Shown here piece after piece: positions 1-8,814 of a DNA stretch of 64,000 nucleotides (positions within the stretch are counted from its first letter, which is position 1; every line of letters starts with the position of its first letter). The notes beneath the pieces were generated by a model that did not search any database, had not been told where the DNA came from, and saw nothing but the letters and a program-made list of their open reading frames with translations. Source of the stretch: Limisphaerales bacterium (GTDB lineage: Bacteria; Verrucomicrobiota; Verrucomicrobiia; Limisphaerales; SXTU01). The position numbers and the translations under genes are program-made. The stretch lies in the NCBI GenBank assembly GCA_009773355.1, contig WRPG01000005.1:1-64000 (forward strand), read 5' to 3'.

Positions 1-152
1 TGCGTCCCGCACCCCCAGCCGGGGAAACGGACAACCAACAACACAGGGGACATTCTCTCGTGAGTTAAACAGGGGACATTTCTAAAGAGTTTTGACATGA
101 AAAGTTACGATGGAGAGTCGCGCCCACCCGCCGGCTTGGCTAGCCTCCGGCT

Positions 153-1685
153 GTGAACCGCGCCTCGGCCCTCGCCGCCCTGCTGGAGCAGCCCACGCTC
201 TGGGACGTGCTCGTCATCGGCGGCGGCGCGACGGGGCTGGGCGTGGCCGTGGACGCGGCGGCGCGCGGGCTGAGGACCGCGCTGGTGGACCGGAGTGACT
301 TCGCGAAGGGGACTTCCAGCCGGAGCACCAAGCTCATCCACGGCGGCTTCCGCTACCTGAAGCAGGGGAACATCGCGCTCGTGCGCGAGTCGCTGCATGA
401 GCGGGGACTCCTGCTGCGCAACGCGCCGCATCTGGTTCACCCGCTGGACTTCGTCGTGCCGTGCTACCACTGGTGGGAGGCGCCCTACTACGGTGTCGGG
501 CTGAAGCTCTACGACTGGTTCGCGGGCGACCTCGGGCTGGAGCCGTCGCGCCACCTGTCGGTGGAGCAAGCCGGTGTGGCCGTGCCGAATGTCCGGTCTG
601 CCGGTCTGCGCGGCGGTATCCACTATCAGGACGGCCAGTTCGATGACTCGCGGCTCGCCATCTCGCTCGCTCAAACGGCGACCGACCTCGGCGCGAGCGT
701 GGCAAACTACGTGCGCGTCGTGTCATTGCTGAAGAAGGATGGTCGCGTGGCCGGCGCGCGGGTTTGCGATGCCGAATCCGGCAAGGAGTTTCCCCTCCAC
801 GCCCGCGCGGTCATCAATGCCACGGGCGTCTTCACCGACGCGGTCCGACGCATGGACGAGGCGGACGCGCCGCCCGTCATTGCCGCCAGCCAGGGCGCGC
901 ATCTCGTGCTGCCGCGACACTTCCTCGGCGGCGACACCGCGCTCATGGTCCCACGCACCGACGACGGGCGCGTCCTGTTCGTCATCCCGTGGCAAGACCG
1001 CGTGCTCGTCGGCACGACGGACACACCCGTCGTGGAGACACCGTTGGAACCGCGCCCGCTCACGTCGGAAATCCAGTTTCTCCTCGAACACGCCGCGCAG
1101 TATCTCGCGAAGGCCCCGACTGCGAGCGACATTCTCAGCGTCACCGCCGGGCTGCGTCCGCTGGTGAAGCTCCCCGGCGCGAAGTCCACCGCCGCGTTGC
1201 CGCGCGACCACATCGTGCTCGTGTCCGGCTCCGGCCTCGTCTCCATCACCGGCGGCAAGTGGACGACTTACCGCAAGATGGCCGCCAACGCCGTGGGCAA
1301 GGCACTTGAAGTCGCCAGCTTGCCGAGGAAACCGTGCGCCACGGAAAACCTGCCCCTCGCCGACACGCGCCCGCGCAGCGGCCTGTCGGCAGCCGAAACC
1401 GTCATGGTCCCTGGAGGTCAGGCGTCGCCTGCCCGCCGCTTGCATCCCGACCTGCCGCTCACCGCCGATGATGTGCTCCACGCCGCGCGGCACGAGATGG
1501 CGCGCACGGTGGAGGACGTGCTCTCACGCCGCTCCCGTTGCCTGCTGCTGGACGCGCGGGCAGCAGCGGAAGCCGCTCCCGCCGTGGCCGCGCTGCTGAC
1601 GAGGGAGTTCGGCCGTGGCGCAGTCTGGGAGGCGGAGCAAGTCGCCGTCTTCCGCGAGCTGGCCAAGGGCTACCTGCCGCCGTAG
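153..1685 (+). CDS. glpD: FAD-dependent glycerol-3-phosphate dehydrogenase
   Basis: 510 aa ORF; N-terminal Rossmann motif DVLVIGGGATGLGVAVDAAARGL, STKLIHGGFRYL and GLRPLVKLPG motifs typical of GlpD. Confidence 0.93.
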   Translation: MNRASALAALLEQPTLWDVLVIGGGATGLGVAVDAAARGLRTALVDRSDFAKGTSSRSTKLIHGGFRYLKQGNIALVRESLHERGLLLRNAPHLVHPLDFVVPCYHWWEAPYYGVGLKLYDWFAGDLGLEPSRHLSVEQAGVAVPNVRSAGLRGGIHYQDGQFDDSRLAISLAQTATDLGASVANYVRVVSLLKKDGRVAGARVCDAESGKEFPLHARAVINATGVFTDAVRRMDEADAPPVIAASQGAHLVLPRHFLGGDTALMVPRTDDGRVLFVIPWQDRVLVGTTDTPVVETPLEPRPLTSEIQFLLEHAAQYLAKAPTASDILSVTAGLRPLVKLPGAKSTAALPRDHIVLVSGSGLVSITGGKWTTYRKMAANAVGKALEVASLPRKPCATENLPLADTRPRSGLSAAETVMVPGGQASPARRLHPDLPLTADDVLHAARHEMARTVEDVLSRRSRCLLLDARAAAEAAPAVAALLTREFGRGAVWEAEQVAVFRELAKGYLPP

Positions 1686-1689
1686 CCCC

Positions 1690-1786
1690 GTGCCGGCGAC
1701 TTCCAGTCGCCGCCCGACGCGTGGGCTGCACGAGGCGTCCTCGAATTGTCGCCCGCCACAGACGGCGACTGAAAGTCGCCGGGACG
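1690..1786. repeat. Class A inverted-repeat element (CCGGCGACTTCCAGTCGCCG .. CGGCGACTGAAAGTCGCCGG)
   Basis: Facing 20-nt arms with one mismatch, each arm itself palindromic; starts 4 nt after the glpD stop. Confidence 0.85.
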
Positions 1787-1863
1787 GGAAAGGGAAACCC
1801 GGCCGCGGGGGACAGAGAAGCGCGACCGGGTGCCGGGCTGGCCGCCCAGCAAGGCTCGCTCGC

Positions 1864-3795
1864 TCAATGGCGAGCGACAATTCCGTCCTCCAGCCAGCCG
1901 AGCCGGCCGGAAAGAACGCCCTGCGCCAGCTTGTAGCCCGCGCGGTCGGCGTTGTGATGCAGGCCGGCAAAGTGCCGCACGATGCGCAGGCGCGATTGCT
2001 GGCAAAAGCATTCCACGAGCTGGAGCAGCGACTCTTTCTCCTCAAGGCTCTTCGCAGCTTTCAACTTTGCCTCCGCTCGCGCGCACGTCGCGGTGAGCGC
2101 GAAGAGTTCTGTGCCGATGTCCACGAAGCGGCCGAGCAGCACCTGCTGCTTCTCCAGCTTCGGGCCGTTGAGCACCATCGCGTGATAGAGCGAGCGGGCG
2201 AGCCGCTTCGCGGTGCGGCGGGCGAACTTCAGGTGCTTCGCGAGCGGTGCGCGAGCGGCTACGGAGCCGAAGGACGGCAGCCATTGCTGCGGATACCAAC
2301 CTGCGTAGAAGAGTCCTGCTTTCATGGCGGCGGTGGCGCGAACGCCCATTGGCAACTGCGAGTTCAGCACTGCGCCTGCCACTTTCAAATGCGGGTCCAG
2401 CGCCTCGCGCGCGATGAAGAGCCGCATGATTTCGCTGCTGCCCTCGAAGATGGTGTTGATGCGGCAGTCGCGCAGGAAGCGCTCGACGGCGATGGGTTCC
2501 TCGCCGCGTTCCTTGAGCGACTGCGCGGTCTCGTAACCGCGCCCACCACGGATTTGCATCGTGTCGTCCACGATTTCCCACGCGCGCTCGCTGCCCCAGA
2601 GCTTGCACATCGCGGCTTCGAGGCGGATGTCGGCCTTCTTGTCGCGGTCCACGAGGCTCGCGGTGTAGAGCGTCATCGCCTCCATCGCGAAGATGTTCGC
2701 GGCCATGCGCCCGAGCTTGTCGGCGATGGCGGCGTGCTTGCCGATGGGCGCGCCCCATTGCACGCGCTCGGCGGACCACTTGCGCGAGACTTCAAGGCAA
2801 CGCTTCGCGAGGCCGGTGCAGGCGGCGGGCAGCGTGAGCCGGCCCGTGTTCAAGGTGGAGAGCGCGACCTTCAGCCCCTTGCCCTCGCCGAGGATGATGT
2901 TCGCGCGCGGCACCTTCACGTCGGTGAACCGCACGACGCCGTTGTAGAGCGCGCGCAAGCCCATGAAGCGGCAGCGGTGCGCGATTTCGATGCCCGGCGT
3001 GTCCATGTCCACGATGAACGCCGTGACCTGCTTGCGTTCCTTGCCGTGGACGACCTTTGGCGGCGTCTGCGCCATCACGACGAGCACGCCGGCTTTCAAA
3101 CCGTTCGTGCACCAGAGCTTCTCGCCGTTGATGACGAAGTGCTCGCCGTCCGCCGTGGGCACCGCGCGCGTTTGTAGCGTCGCCGGGTCGGAGCCGACGC
3201 CCGGTTCGGTGAGCGCGAAGGCGGAAATCTCGCCCTTCGCACAGCGCGGCAGCCACTTCGCCTTCTGCTCGTCGGTGCCGAAGAGAATGAGCGGCTGCGG
3301 AACGCCGATGCTCTGGTGCGCGGAGACAAGCGCGGCGAGATTGCCGCAATAGCTGCCGAGCAACACGGCGGCGCGACAGTAATTCGTTTGCGACAACCCA
3401 AGCCCGCCGAGCTGCGGCGAAATCTTGATGCCGAACGCGCCGAGCTTCGCCAGCCCTTCAATGACCTCGTCGGGAATCTCACCCGTGCGGTCAATCTCGT
3501 CCGGGTCCACATTGGCGCGGAGGAACGACTCCAGCCGCGCGAGAAACGCATCGCCCTGGTCGCGGTCTTCGTGCGATTGCATCGGATACGGCAGCAGGCG
3601 GTCCAGCTCGTAGCGGCCCATGAAGAGGTTCGCGGCGAAGCTGCCCTTCTCGGACGCGGCGTCGCGGGCGGACTCGGTCATTTCGAGCGCGGCCCGCTGG
3701 CCGGCGTTCATCTTCGAGGTATCAATGACCTGCGCGGCGTCATCAGGCGGAGGTGTGGGGCGAGGTTCCATGGTGGGAGGTTCGAGCGTTTTCAT
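1864..3795 (-). CDS. Acyl-CoA dehydrogenase family protein
   Basis: 643 aa from ATG at 3795; FALTEPGVGSDPATLQTRA, GRGYETAQSL, IFEGSSEIMRLFIAREAL motifs; ATGA overlap with upstream gene. Confidence 0.93.
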   Translation of the reverse strand: MKTLEPPTMEPRPTPPPDDAAQVIDTSKMNAGQRAALEMTESARDAASEKGSFAANLFMGRYELDRLLPYPMQSHEDRDQGDAFLARLESFLRANVDPDEIDRTGEIPDEVIEGLAKLGAFGIKISPQLGGLGLSQTNYCRAAVLLGSYCGNLAALVSAHQSIGVPQPLILFGTDEQKAKWLPRCAKGEISAFALTEPGVGSDPATLQTRAVPTADGEHFVINGEKLWCTNGLKAGVLVVMAQTPPKVVHGKERKQVTAFIVDMDTPGIEIAHRCRFMGLRALYNGVVRFTDVKVPRANIILGEGKGLKVALSTLNTGRLTLPAACTGLAKRCLEVSRKWSAERVQWGAPIGKHAAIADKLGRMAANIFAMEAMTLYTASLVDRDKKADIRLEAAMCKLWGSERAWEIVDDTMQIRGGRGYETAQSLKERGEEPIAVERFLRDCRINTIFEGSSEIMRLFIAREALDPHLKVAGAVLNSQLPMGVRATAAMKAGLFYAGWYPQQWLPSFGSVAARAPLAKHLKFARRTAKRLARSLYHAMVLNGPKLEKQQVLLGRFVDIGTELFALTATCARAEAKLKAAKSLEEKESLLQLVECFCQQSRLRIVRHFAGLHHNADRAGYKLAQGVLSGRLGWLEDGIVARH

Positions 3796-6005
3796 ATCAA
3801 CACTCCTTTCTCGGGGTAGAGTTTGCCGTCTTTCGTCGCCAAATCCTTCAGCAGCGCACACGGGGCGAATCGCTCCTCGCCATCGTCCACGAGCCGGTTC
3901 ATCTCGCGCACGAGGTTCGCCACGCCGACCGTGTCCGCATGGCGCAGCGGGCCGCCGCGGAACGGCGCGAAGCCCGCGCCCATGATCATCGCGAAGTCCA
4001 CGTCCTCGGGGCCGCTCACGATGCCCTCCTCCACGCAGCGCGCGGCCTCGTTGACCATGAGGAGCACCATGCGCAGTTCGAGGTCCACGCGGTCGAGGTT
4101 CGCGGCGGAGTCGTCCTTCACGAAGCGCGCGGCGTCCTCGCTCGGCACCGCCTCCTTGCCGCGATGCAGGTAAAAGCCTTCGCCCGACTTGCGTCCGAGG
4201 TGGCCGCCCTTCACCAGCCGCGAGAGCACTTCCGGCACGGCCATCCGCCGATGGTAGTGGCTCGCGAGCGTCTCGGCCACGTGCAGCGAAACGTCGGTGC
4301 CGACCTCGTCCACGAGGCGCAGCGGGCCCATCGGCATCCCGAAGTCGAGCATCGCCTCGTCGAGGTCCGTGACTTCCGCACCGGCCTCGAAGAGCCGCGC
4401 GGCCTCGACGAGATACGGCATCAGCACGCGGTTCACCACGAAGCCGGGGCTGTCCTTCACGAGCACGGGGAGCTTGCCCATTGCTTGCACGAATTTCAGC
4501 GCGCGCCGCACGACCTCGGCATCCGTGCGCGGCGTGTGGATGACCTCGACGAGCTGCATCCGATGCACCGGGTTGAAGAAGTGGATGCCCACGACGCGCT
4601 CGGGTGCGCACAGGCTGTCGGCCAGCTCGGTGACGGAAAGCGCGGAGGTGTTCGTGGCGAGAATCGTGTCCGGCCCGGCGAGCTGCTCCAGCTTGCGGAA
4701 GATGTCCTTCTTCAAGTCCATCTTCTCGACGGCGGCCTCGATGATAACATCGGTGCGCCGGAGTGAAGGCAGCTCGACGACCGGGGAAATCCTGTCCATC
4801 GCCGCGCGCGCCTCGACGGGCGTGAACGTGCGGCGCTTGGTGCCATCGGCGAAGAGCTTGGCAACGGTGGCCATGCCGCGCCCGACGGCGTCGGTGTTGA
4901 TGTCGCGCAGCATCACCGAGACGCCGCGAGCCGCGAGCCACTGTGCGATGCCCGCGCCCATCACGCCCGCGCCGATGACGGTGGCGCGTTCGACGCGCTG
5001 AGGAGATGACGACTTCCCGGTGCCTCCGTCGAAGGTCAGCTTTTTCGCCCGCTCCTGGAGGAAGAACACGCGAATCAGATTCTTCGCCGCCTCAGTCTGC
5101 GCGAGCATGCAGATGGCATCGGCTTCGAGTTTCAAGGAGCGTTCTTCCGAGCGGCCAACTCCGAGCGTCACGACTTCGAGCGCCTTGAGCACGGCGGGAT
5201 AATGGCCACGCGTCTTCTTGAAGAGCTTCGGCTGCGTCCACATCGAGATGAGATTCGCCACGAGCAGGTTGTTCGTAGCCTTCAGCGCGAGCGGCGTGGC
5301 GCGGTGCGGCTTCCGCCCGGCCTTCGCGACTTTCTTCAGCGCGGCGGCGAGCAAGCTCTCGTGCGGCACGAGGTCGTCCACGAGGCCGAGCTTGAGCGCT
5401 TGTTTCGCGACGACGGTCTTGCCGGCGAGGATGAGGTCGAGTGCCTTGGGCAGGCCGATGAGTCGCGGCAGCCGCGTGCTGCCGCCCCACGCGGGGAGGA
5501 TGCCGAGCTGCACTTCGGGCAGTCCGAGCTTGGTGGCCTTGTCGGGAGTAGCGAGGCGAAAGTCGCACGCGAGGCAGACCTCGAAGCCGCCGCCCAGACA
5601 CGCGCCGTGAATCGCGGCGGCGGTCGGCAGCGGGAGCGCGGCCAGCCGGCTGAAGACGCGCTGGCCGAACTCCACCATCTCGCGCAGCGCGTTCATCGGC
5701 GCGGTGGAGAGCGAGTGCAGGTCCGCGCCAGCGATGAAGATGCCGGGCTTGGCGCTGGTCAGCACGACGCCGCGCAGGGCGGAGTCGCGCTCGATGGTGT
5801 CGAGGTGGGCGTTGAGTTCTTCAAGCGTCACGCGGTCGAAGATGTTCGCGACGGAATCGGGCCGGTCAAAGGTGAGGACGGCGATGGCGTCGGCGGTGAC
5901 TTCGCGGCGGACGTTCTTGAACTCGCGCGGCGCGGGCGATGGCTTGGGTTCGTTCATCACGTTGAGTGAGAGTTGCTCGGATGCGGGCAGAATGGCAGTG
6001 CTCAT
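3792..6005 (-). CDS. Bifunctional enoyl-CoA hydratase/3-hydroxyacyl-CoA dehydrogenase (FadJ/FadB-like)
   Basis: Crotonase motif GACLGGGFEVCLACDFRLA plus HCDH motif VIGAGVMGAGIAQWLAARG; start at ATG 6005, ATGA overlap. Confidence 0.93.
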   Translation of the reverse strand: MSTAILPASEQLSLNVMNEPKPSPAPREFKNVRREVTADAIAVLTFDRPDSVANIFDRVTLEELNAHLDTIERDSALRGVVLTSAKPGIFIAGADLHSLSTAPMNALREMVEFGQRVFSRLAALPLPTAAAIHGACLGGGFEVCLACDFRLATPDKATKLGLPEVQLGILPAWGGSTRLPRLIGLPKALDLILAGKTVVAKQALKLGLVDDLVPHESLLAAALKKVAKAGRKPHRATPLALKATNNLLVANLISMWTQPKLFKKTRGHYPAVLKALEVVTLGVGRSEERSLKLEADAICMLAQTEAAKNLIRVFFLQERAKKLTFDGGTGKSSSPQRVERATVIGAGVMGAGIAQWLAARGVSVMLRDINTDAVGRGMATVAKLFADGTKRRTFTPVEARAAMDRISPVVELPSLRRTDVIIEAAVEKMDLKKDIFRKLEQLAGPDTILATNTSALSVTELADSLCAPERVVGIHFFNPVHRMQLVEVIHTPRTDAEVVRRALKFVQAMGKLPVLVKDSPGFVVNRVLMPYLVEAARLFEAGAEVTDLDEAMLDFGMPMGPLRLVDEVGTDVSLHVAETLASHYHRRMAVPEVLSRLVKGGHLGRKSGEGFYLHRGKEAVPSEDAARFVKDDSAANLDRVDLELRMVLLMVNEAARCVEEGIVSGPEDVDFAMIMGAGFAPFRGGPLRHADTVGVANLVREMNRLVDDGEERFAPCALLKDLATKDGKLYPEKGVLI

Positions 6006-7297
6006 AACGCCTCCAGCCAGATGGCCGCGCCCTGGCCGCCGCCGATGCAGACGGTCACGAGCGCGCGTTTTTGGTTTCGCCGTTTGAGTTCCTTCAGGCT
6101 CGTCAGCACGAGGCGCGCGCCGGTCGCGCCCACGGGGTGGCCGAGCGCGATGGCCCCGCCGTTCACGTTGAGCCGGTCGCGGCGGATTTCGCCGACGGGA
6201 TAGGCACGGCCCAGCATCTTCTTCGCGAACTTCTCGGACTCGCAGCACTTGAGCACCGCGAGCGTCTGCGCGGCGAAGGCCTCGTTGATTTCCACGAGGT
6301 CCGCGTAGTTCACGGCGAGGCCGGTCTTTTCCTCGGCCTTCGCGATGGCATACACGGGGCCCAGACCCATGCGCGACGGGTCGCAGCCGGCGTAGGCGTA
6401 GCCGAGCAACGCGCCGATGGGCGTGAAGCCAAGCTCGGCGGCGCGCTCCTCGGTCATCACGAGCAAGGCAACCGCGCCGTCAGTGATTTGCGAGGAGTTG
6501 CCGGCGGTGACAGTGCCGAGTTGGCGGTCGAAGACGGGGCGGAGTTTCGCGAGCGCTTCCATCGTCTGCGACTCGCGGACACCGTTGTCGGCGGTGACGG
6601 GCTTCGTGCTTTTCCCCGATGCCAGGTTGGGGAAGACGGGGCAAATCTCCTCGGCCAGCTTTGCCTTCGCGGCGGCGGCGCGCTTGTGGGATTCGAGCGC
6701 GAAGGCGTCTTGCTCCTCGCGCGTGAGGCCGGACTCGCGGGCGAGCAGCTCGGCCGTGTCGCCCATGCCCATGCCGCAAACGGGGTCAGTGAGGCCGAGC
6801 TGGAGCGTGATGCGGGGCTTGAAGTCGGCGAGCCGGAACGCGGCGAGGGCGGAGAGTTTTTCGCCGAAGGATTTTGCGCGACCGAGTTTGCCGAGCTTCT
6901 CGGCGGCGGACTTCGTGTAGAGCAACGGGTAGTTGCTCATGCTCTCCGCGCCGCCGACGAGGAAGATGGAGCCGCGTCCGGCGGTCATCTTCTCGTAAGC
7001 CTGCGTGAGCGCTTCCATGCCGGAGGCGCAGTTGCGATGCACGGTGATGGCCGGGACGTGCTCAGGGATGCCGGCGCGGAGGGCGATGACGCGCGCGACA
7101 TTGGCTGCGTCGGCAGGCTGGCCGACGCAGCCGAAGATGACCTCATCAATGAGCGCGGGGTCGAGGCCGGTGCGCGTGAGGAGGGCTTGCGTGGCGATGC
7201 GGCCGAGTTCGTCCGCGCCGAGCGCGGCGAGGTCGGTGCCCATTTTGCAGAACGGCGTGCGGACGCCGTCCACGATGACGAGGCGAGGAGTGGTCAT
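6002..7297 (-). CDS. Thiolase (acetyl-CoA acyltransferase, FadI-like)
   Basis: HRNCASGMEALTQAYEKM active-site region, NVNGGAIALGHPVGATGARL and VCIGGGQGAA motifs. Confidence 0.93.
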   Translation of the reverse strand: MTTPRLVIVDGVRTPFCKMGTDLAALGADELGRIATQALLTRTGLDPALIDEVIFGCVGQPADAANVARVIALRAGIPEHVPAITVHRNCASGMEALTQAYEKMTAGRGSIFLVGGAESMSNYPLLYTKSAAEKLGKLGRAKSFGEKLSALAAFRLADFKPRITLQLGLTDPVCGMGMGDTAELLARESGLTREEQDAFALESHKRAAAAKAKLAEEICPVFPNLASGKSTKPVTADNGVRESQTMEALAKLRPVFDRQLGTVTAGNSSQITDGAVALLVMTEERAAELGFTPIGALLGYAYAGCDPSRMGLGPVYAIAKAEEKTGLAVNYADLVEINEAFAAQTLAVLKCCESEKFAKKMLGRAYPVGEIRRDRLNVNGGAIALGHPVGATGARLVLTSLKELKRRNQKRALVTVCIGGGQGAAIWLEAL

Positions 7298-8814
7298 GCG
7301 GGCTCCTTTCTAAGCGGACTGGCCGCAACAGGCACGCTGTTCTTCGGGCGATGGTCCACGAGCTTCTGTTCCTTGAGCTGCACGCCGACGCCTTGCAAGT
7401 CGCGCATCTTCTCGGCGTTGTGGAACTCGATACGGTTCGGGGAGATTTCGCAGCGGGTGGTGAGTCGGGCGCGGAGGTCGTGGATGAGATGGTCGTCGTC
7501 GGCACCGTTGATTTTCTGGACGTGGAGGACCAGCTCGTCCACTTCGAGCGGGTCGTCGTGGAGCTTGCGCAACTCAATCTGCCACGCGCCGACGTTCGGG
7601 GCGTCGTCGAGGACGTGCTCCAGCTCGTTGAAGTCCACGAGCGTGCCCTTGATTTTGTCGAGCTGCACTTCCTTGAACGCGGAGCTGCGGGAGATTTTGC
7701 CAACCAAGCGCGGCACTTGGCGGCCGCAGTGCGGACAGGCCTCGTAAGTCAGGCCGCCGTCAATGTAATCGCCGGTGCGGTAGCGCAGGACAACCGTCCC
7801 GCGCGAGTCGAGCGGCGTGAACACAATCTCGCCGGGCTGGCCGTTCGGCACCGGCTCGCCGGTCTTTGGGTCCACGACCTCGACCACGCCAAGGTCGGGA
7901 TAGAGATGGTAGCCGCTGGGCGTCTCGTCCACCGGCACGGGGCATTCGGCGAAGGCCATCTTCGCCTCGGTGAAACCGTAGGTCGTCACCACATCGAGCT
8001 CGCGCGCGCCGAGTTCGAGGGCGAGGTTGCGGAGCTTCAGCCTCATGCCGTCGGGCACCTTCTCGCCGCCCAGCACAATGCGCCGGAGGTTTTCGCAGCG
8101 GACGCCTTCCTCCGCCGCCTGATGCAGGACGTGATAGACGAAGGTCGGCATGCCGATGAGCACGTCGGGGCGAATCTTGCGGAGGAAGCGAAGCTGGCCC
8201 TCGGTGCCCATGACCTTGCCGCCGCCGGTGCTGGCGGTGAACACACCGAAGCTCGTGCCACCGTAGTGCGTGAGCCAGAACGCCAGGTGCGGCGCGTAGG
8301 GGAACATGTTCAGCAGCTTGTCCTCTCGGCGCGCGCCGCACACGCCGAAGACGCGCTCGCCGGCGAGCTGGAGGTTCGCGAGGTCGTGGTTCGTGTAGAG
8401 GAACGGCACGGGGTCGGCGCTGCGGCCCGTGGTGCTGGTGAGGAAGATGGGGCGGAACTCGTTCTCAAAACCGTCCGCCACGGCTTTGCGCCCGTGCAGC
8501 AGCGCGCGGAGGATGGTTGATGGCCGGCGGGAAAGCACGTTGCGGTCGGGGACGAGGAGAAAGTCGCGGACCTTCGCCGGATTGTCCGGCGTGTTCAACA
8601 GATCGGCCTTGCTGGTGAAGGGCAGGCGGCGCAAGTCGTCCAGCGAGCGGAAGTCATCGGCGGTGAGCTTCAACTGGCGGAACAGCTCGCGGTAATGCGC
8701 GGAGAAGGGCAGCACGGTGTCGCGCAACCAGCGGCGGAGCTTGTCCGCCTGGAGCGCGCGGACGGTGGCTTCAGGCAGCCGCTGCCAGTTCGTGGTGAGG
8801 AGTTTCGTGCTCAT
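7294..8814 (-). CDS. Phenylacetate-CoA ligase-like (PaaK-like) AMP-binding protein
   Basis: 506 aa; TSTTGRSADPVPFLYT P-loop-like motif, VVTTYGFTEAKMAFAECP, YRTGDYIDGG; ATGA overlap with thiolase. Confidence 0.8.
   Translation of the reverse strand: MSTKLLTTNWQRLPEATVRALQADKLRRWLRDTVLPFSAHYRELFRQLKLTADDFRSLDDLRRLPFTSKADLLNTPDNPAKVRDFLLVPDRNVLSRRPSTILRALLHGRKAVADGFENEFRPIFLTSTTGRSADPVPFLYTNHDLANLQLAGERVFGVCGARREDKLLNMFPYAPHLAFWLTHYGGTSFGVFTASTGGGKVMGTEGQLRFLRKIRPDVLIGMPTFVYHVLHQAAEEGVRCENLRRIVLGGEKVPDGMRLKLRNLALELGARELDVVTTYGFTEAKMAFAECPVPVDETPSGYHLYPDLGVVEVVDPKTGEPVPNGQPGEIVFTPLDSRGTVVLRYRTGDYIDGGLTYEACPHCGRQVPRLVGKISRSSAFKEVQLDKIKGTLVDFNELEHVLDDAPNVGAWQIELRKLHDDPLEVDELVLHVQKINGADDDHLIHDLRARLTTRCEISPNRIEFHNAEKMRDLQGVGVQLKEQKLVDHRPKNSVPVAASPLRKEPA

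Noticed and set aside
1615-3177. Long plus-strand ORF (520 aa) opposite the acyl-CoA dehydrogenase gene
   Set aside because: Antisense shadow ORF typical of high-GC DNA; the minus-strand frame has clear family motifs and this one has none. The same reasoning applies to 3753-4766, 6071-7747, 7351-8520, 8717-10516, 10992-13202, 16576-17946, 32810-35557 (minus), 36279-37886 (minus), 49731-51425 (minus) and 56987-58261 (minus).
1864-4941. 1025-aa minus-strand ORF as one fusion protein
   Set aside because: The N-terminal about 380 aa is an out-of-frame read of the FadJ-like gene; the real acyl-CoA dehydrogenase starts at the ATG at 3795.
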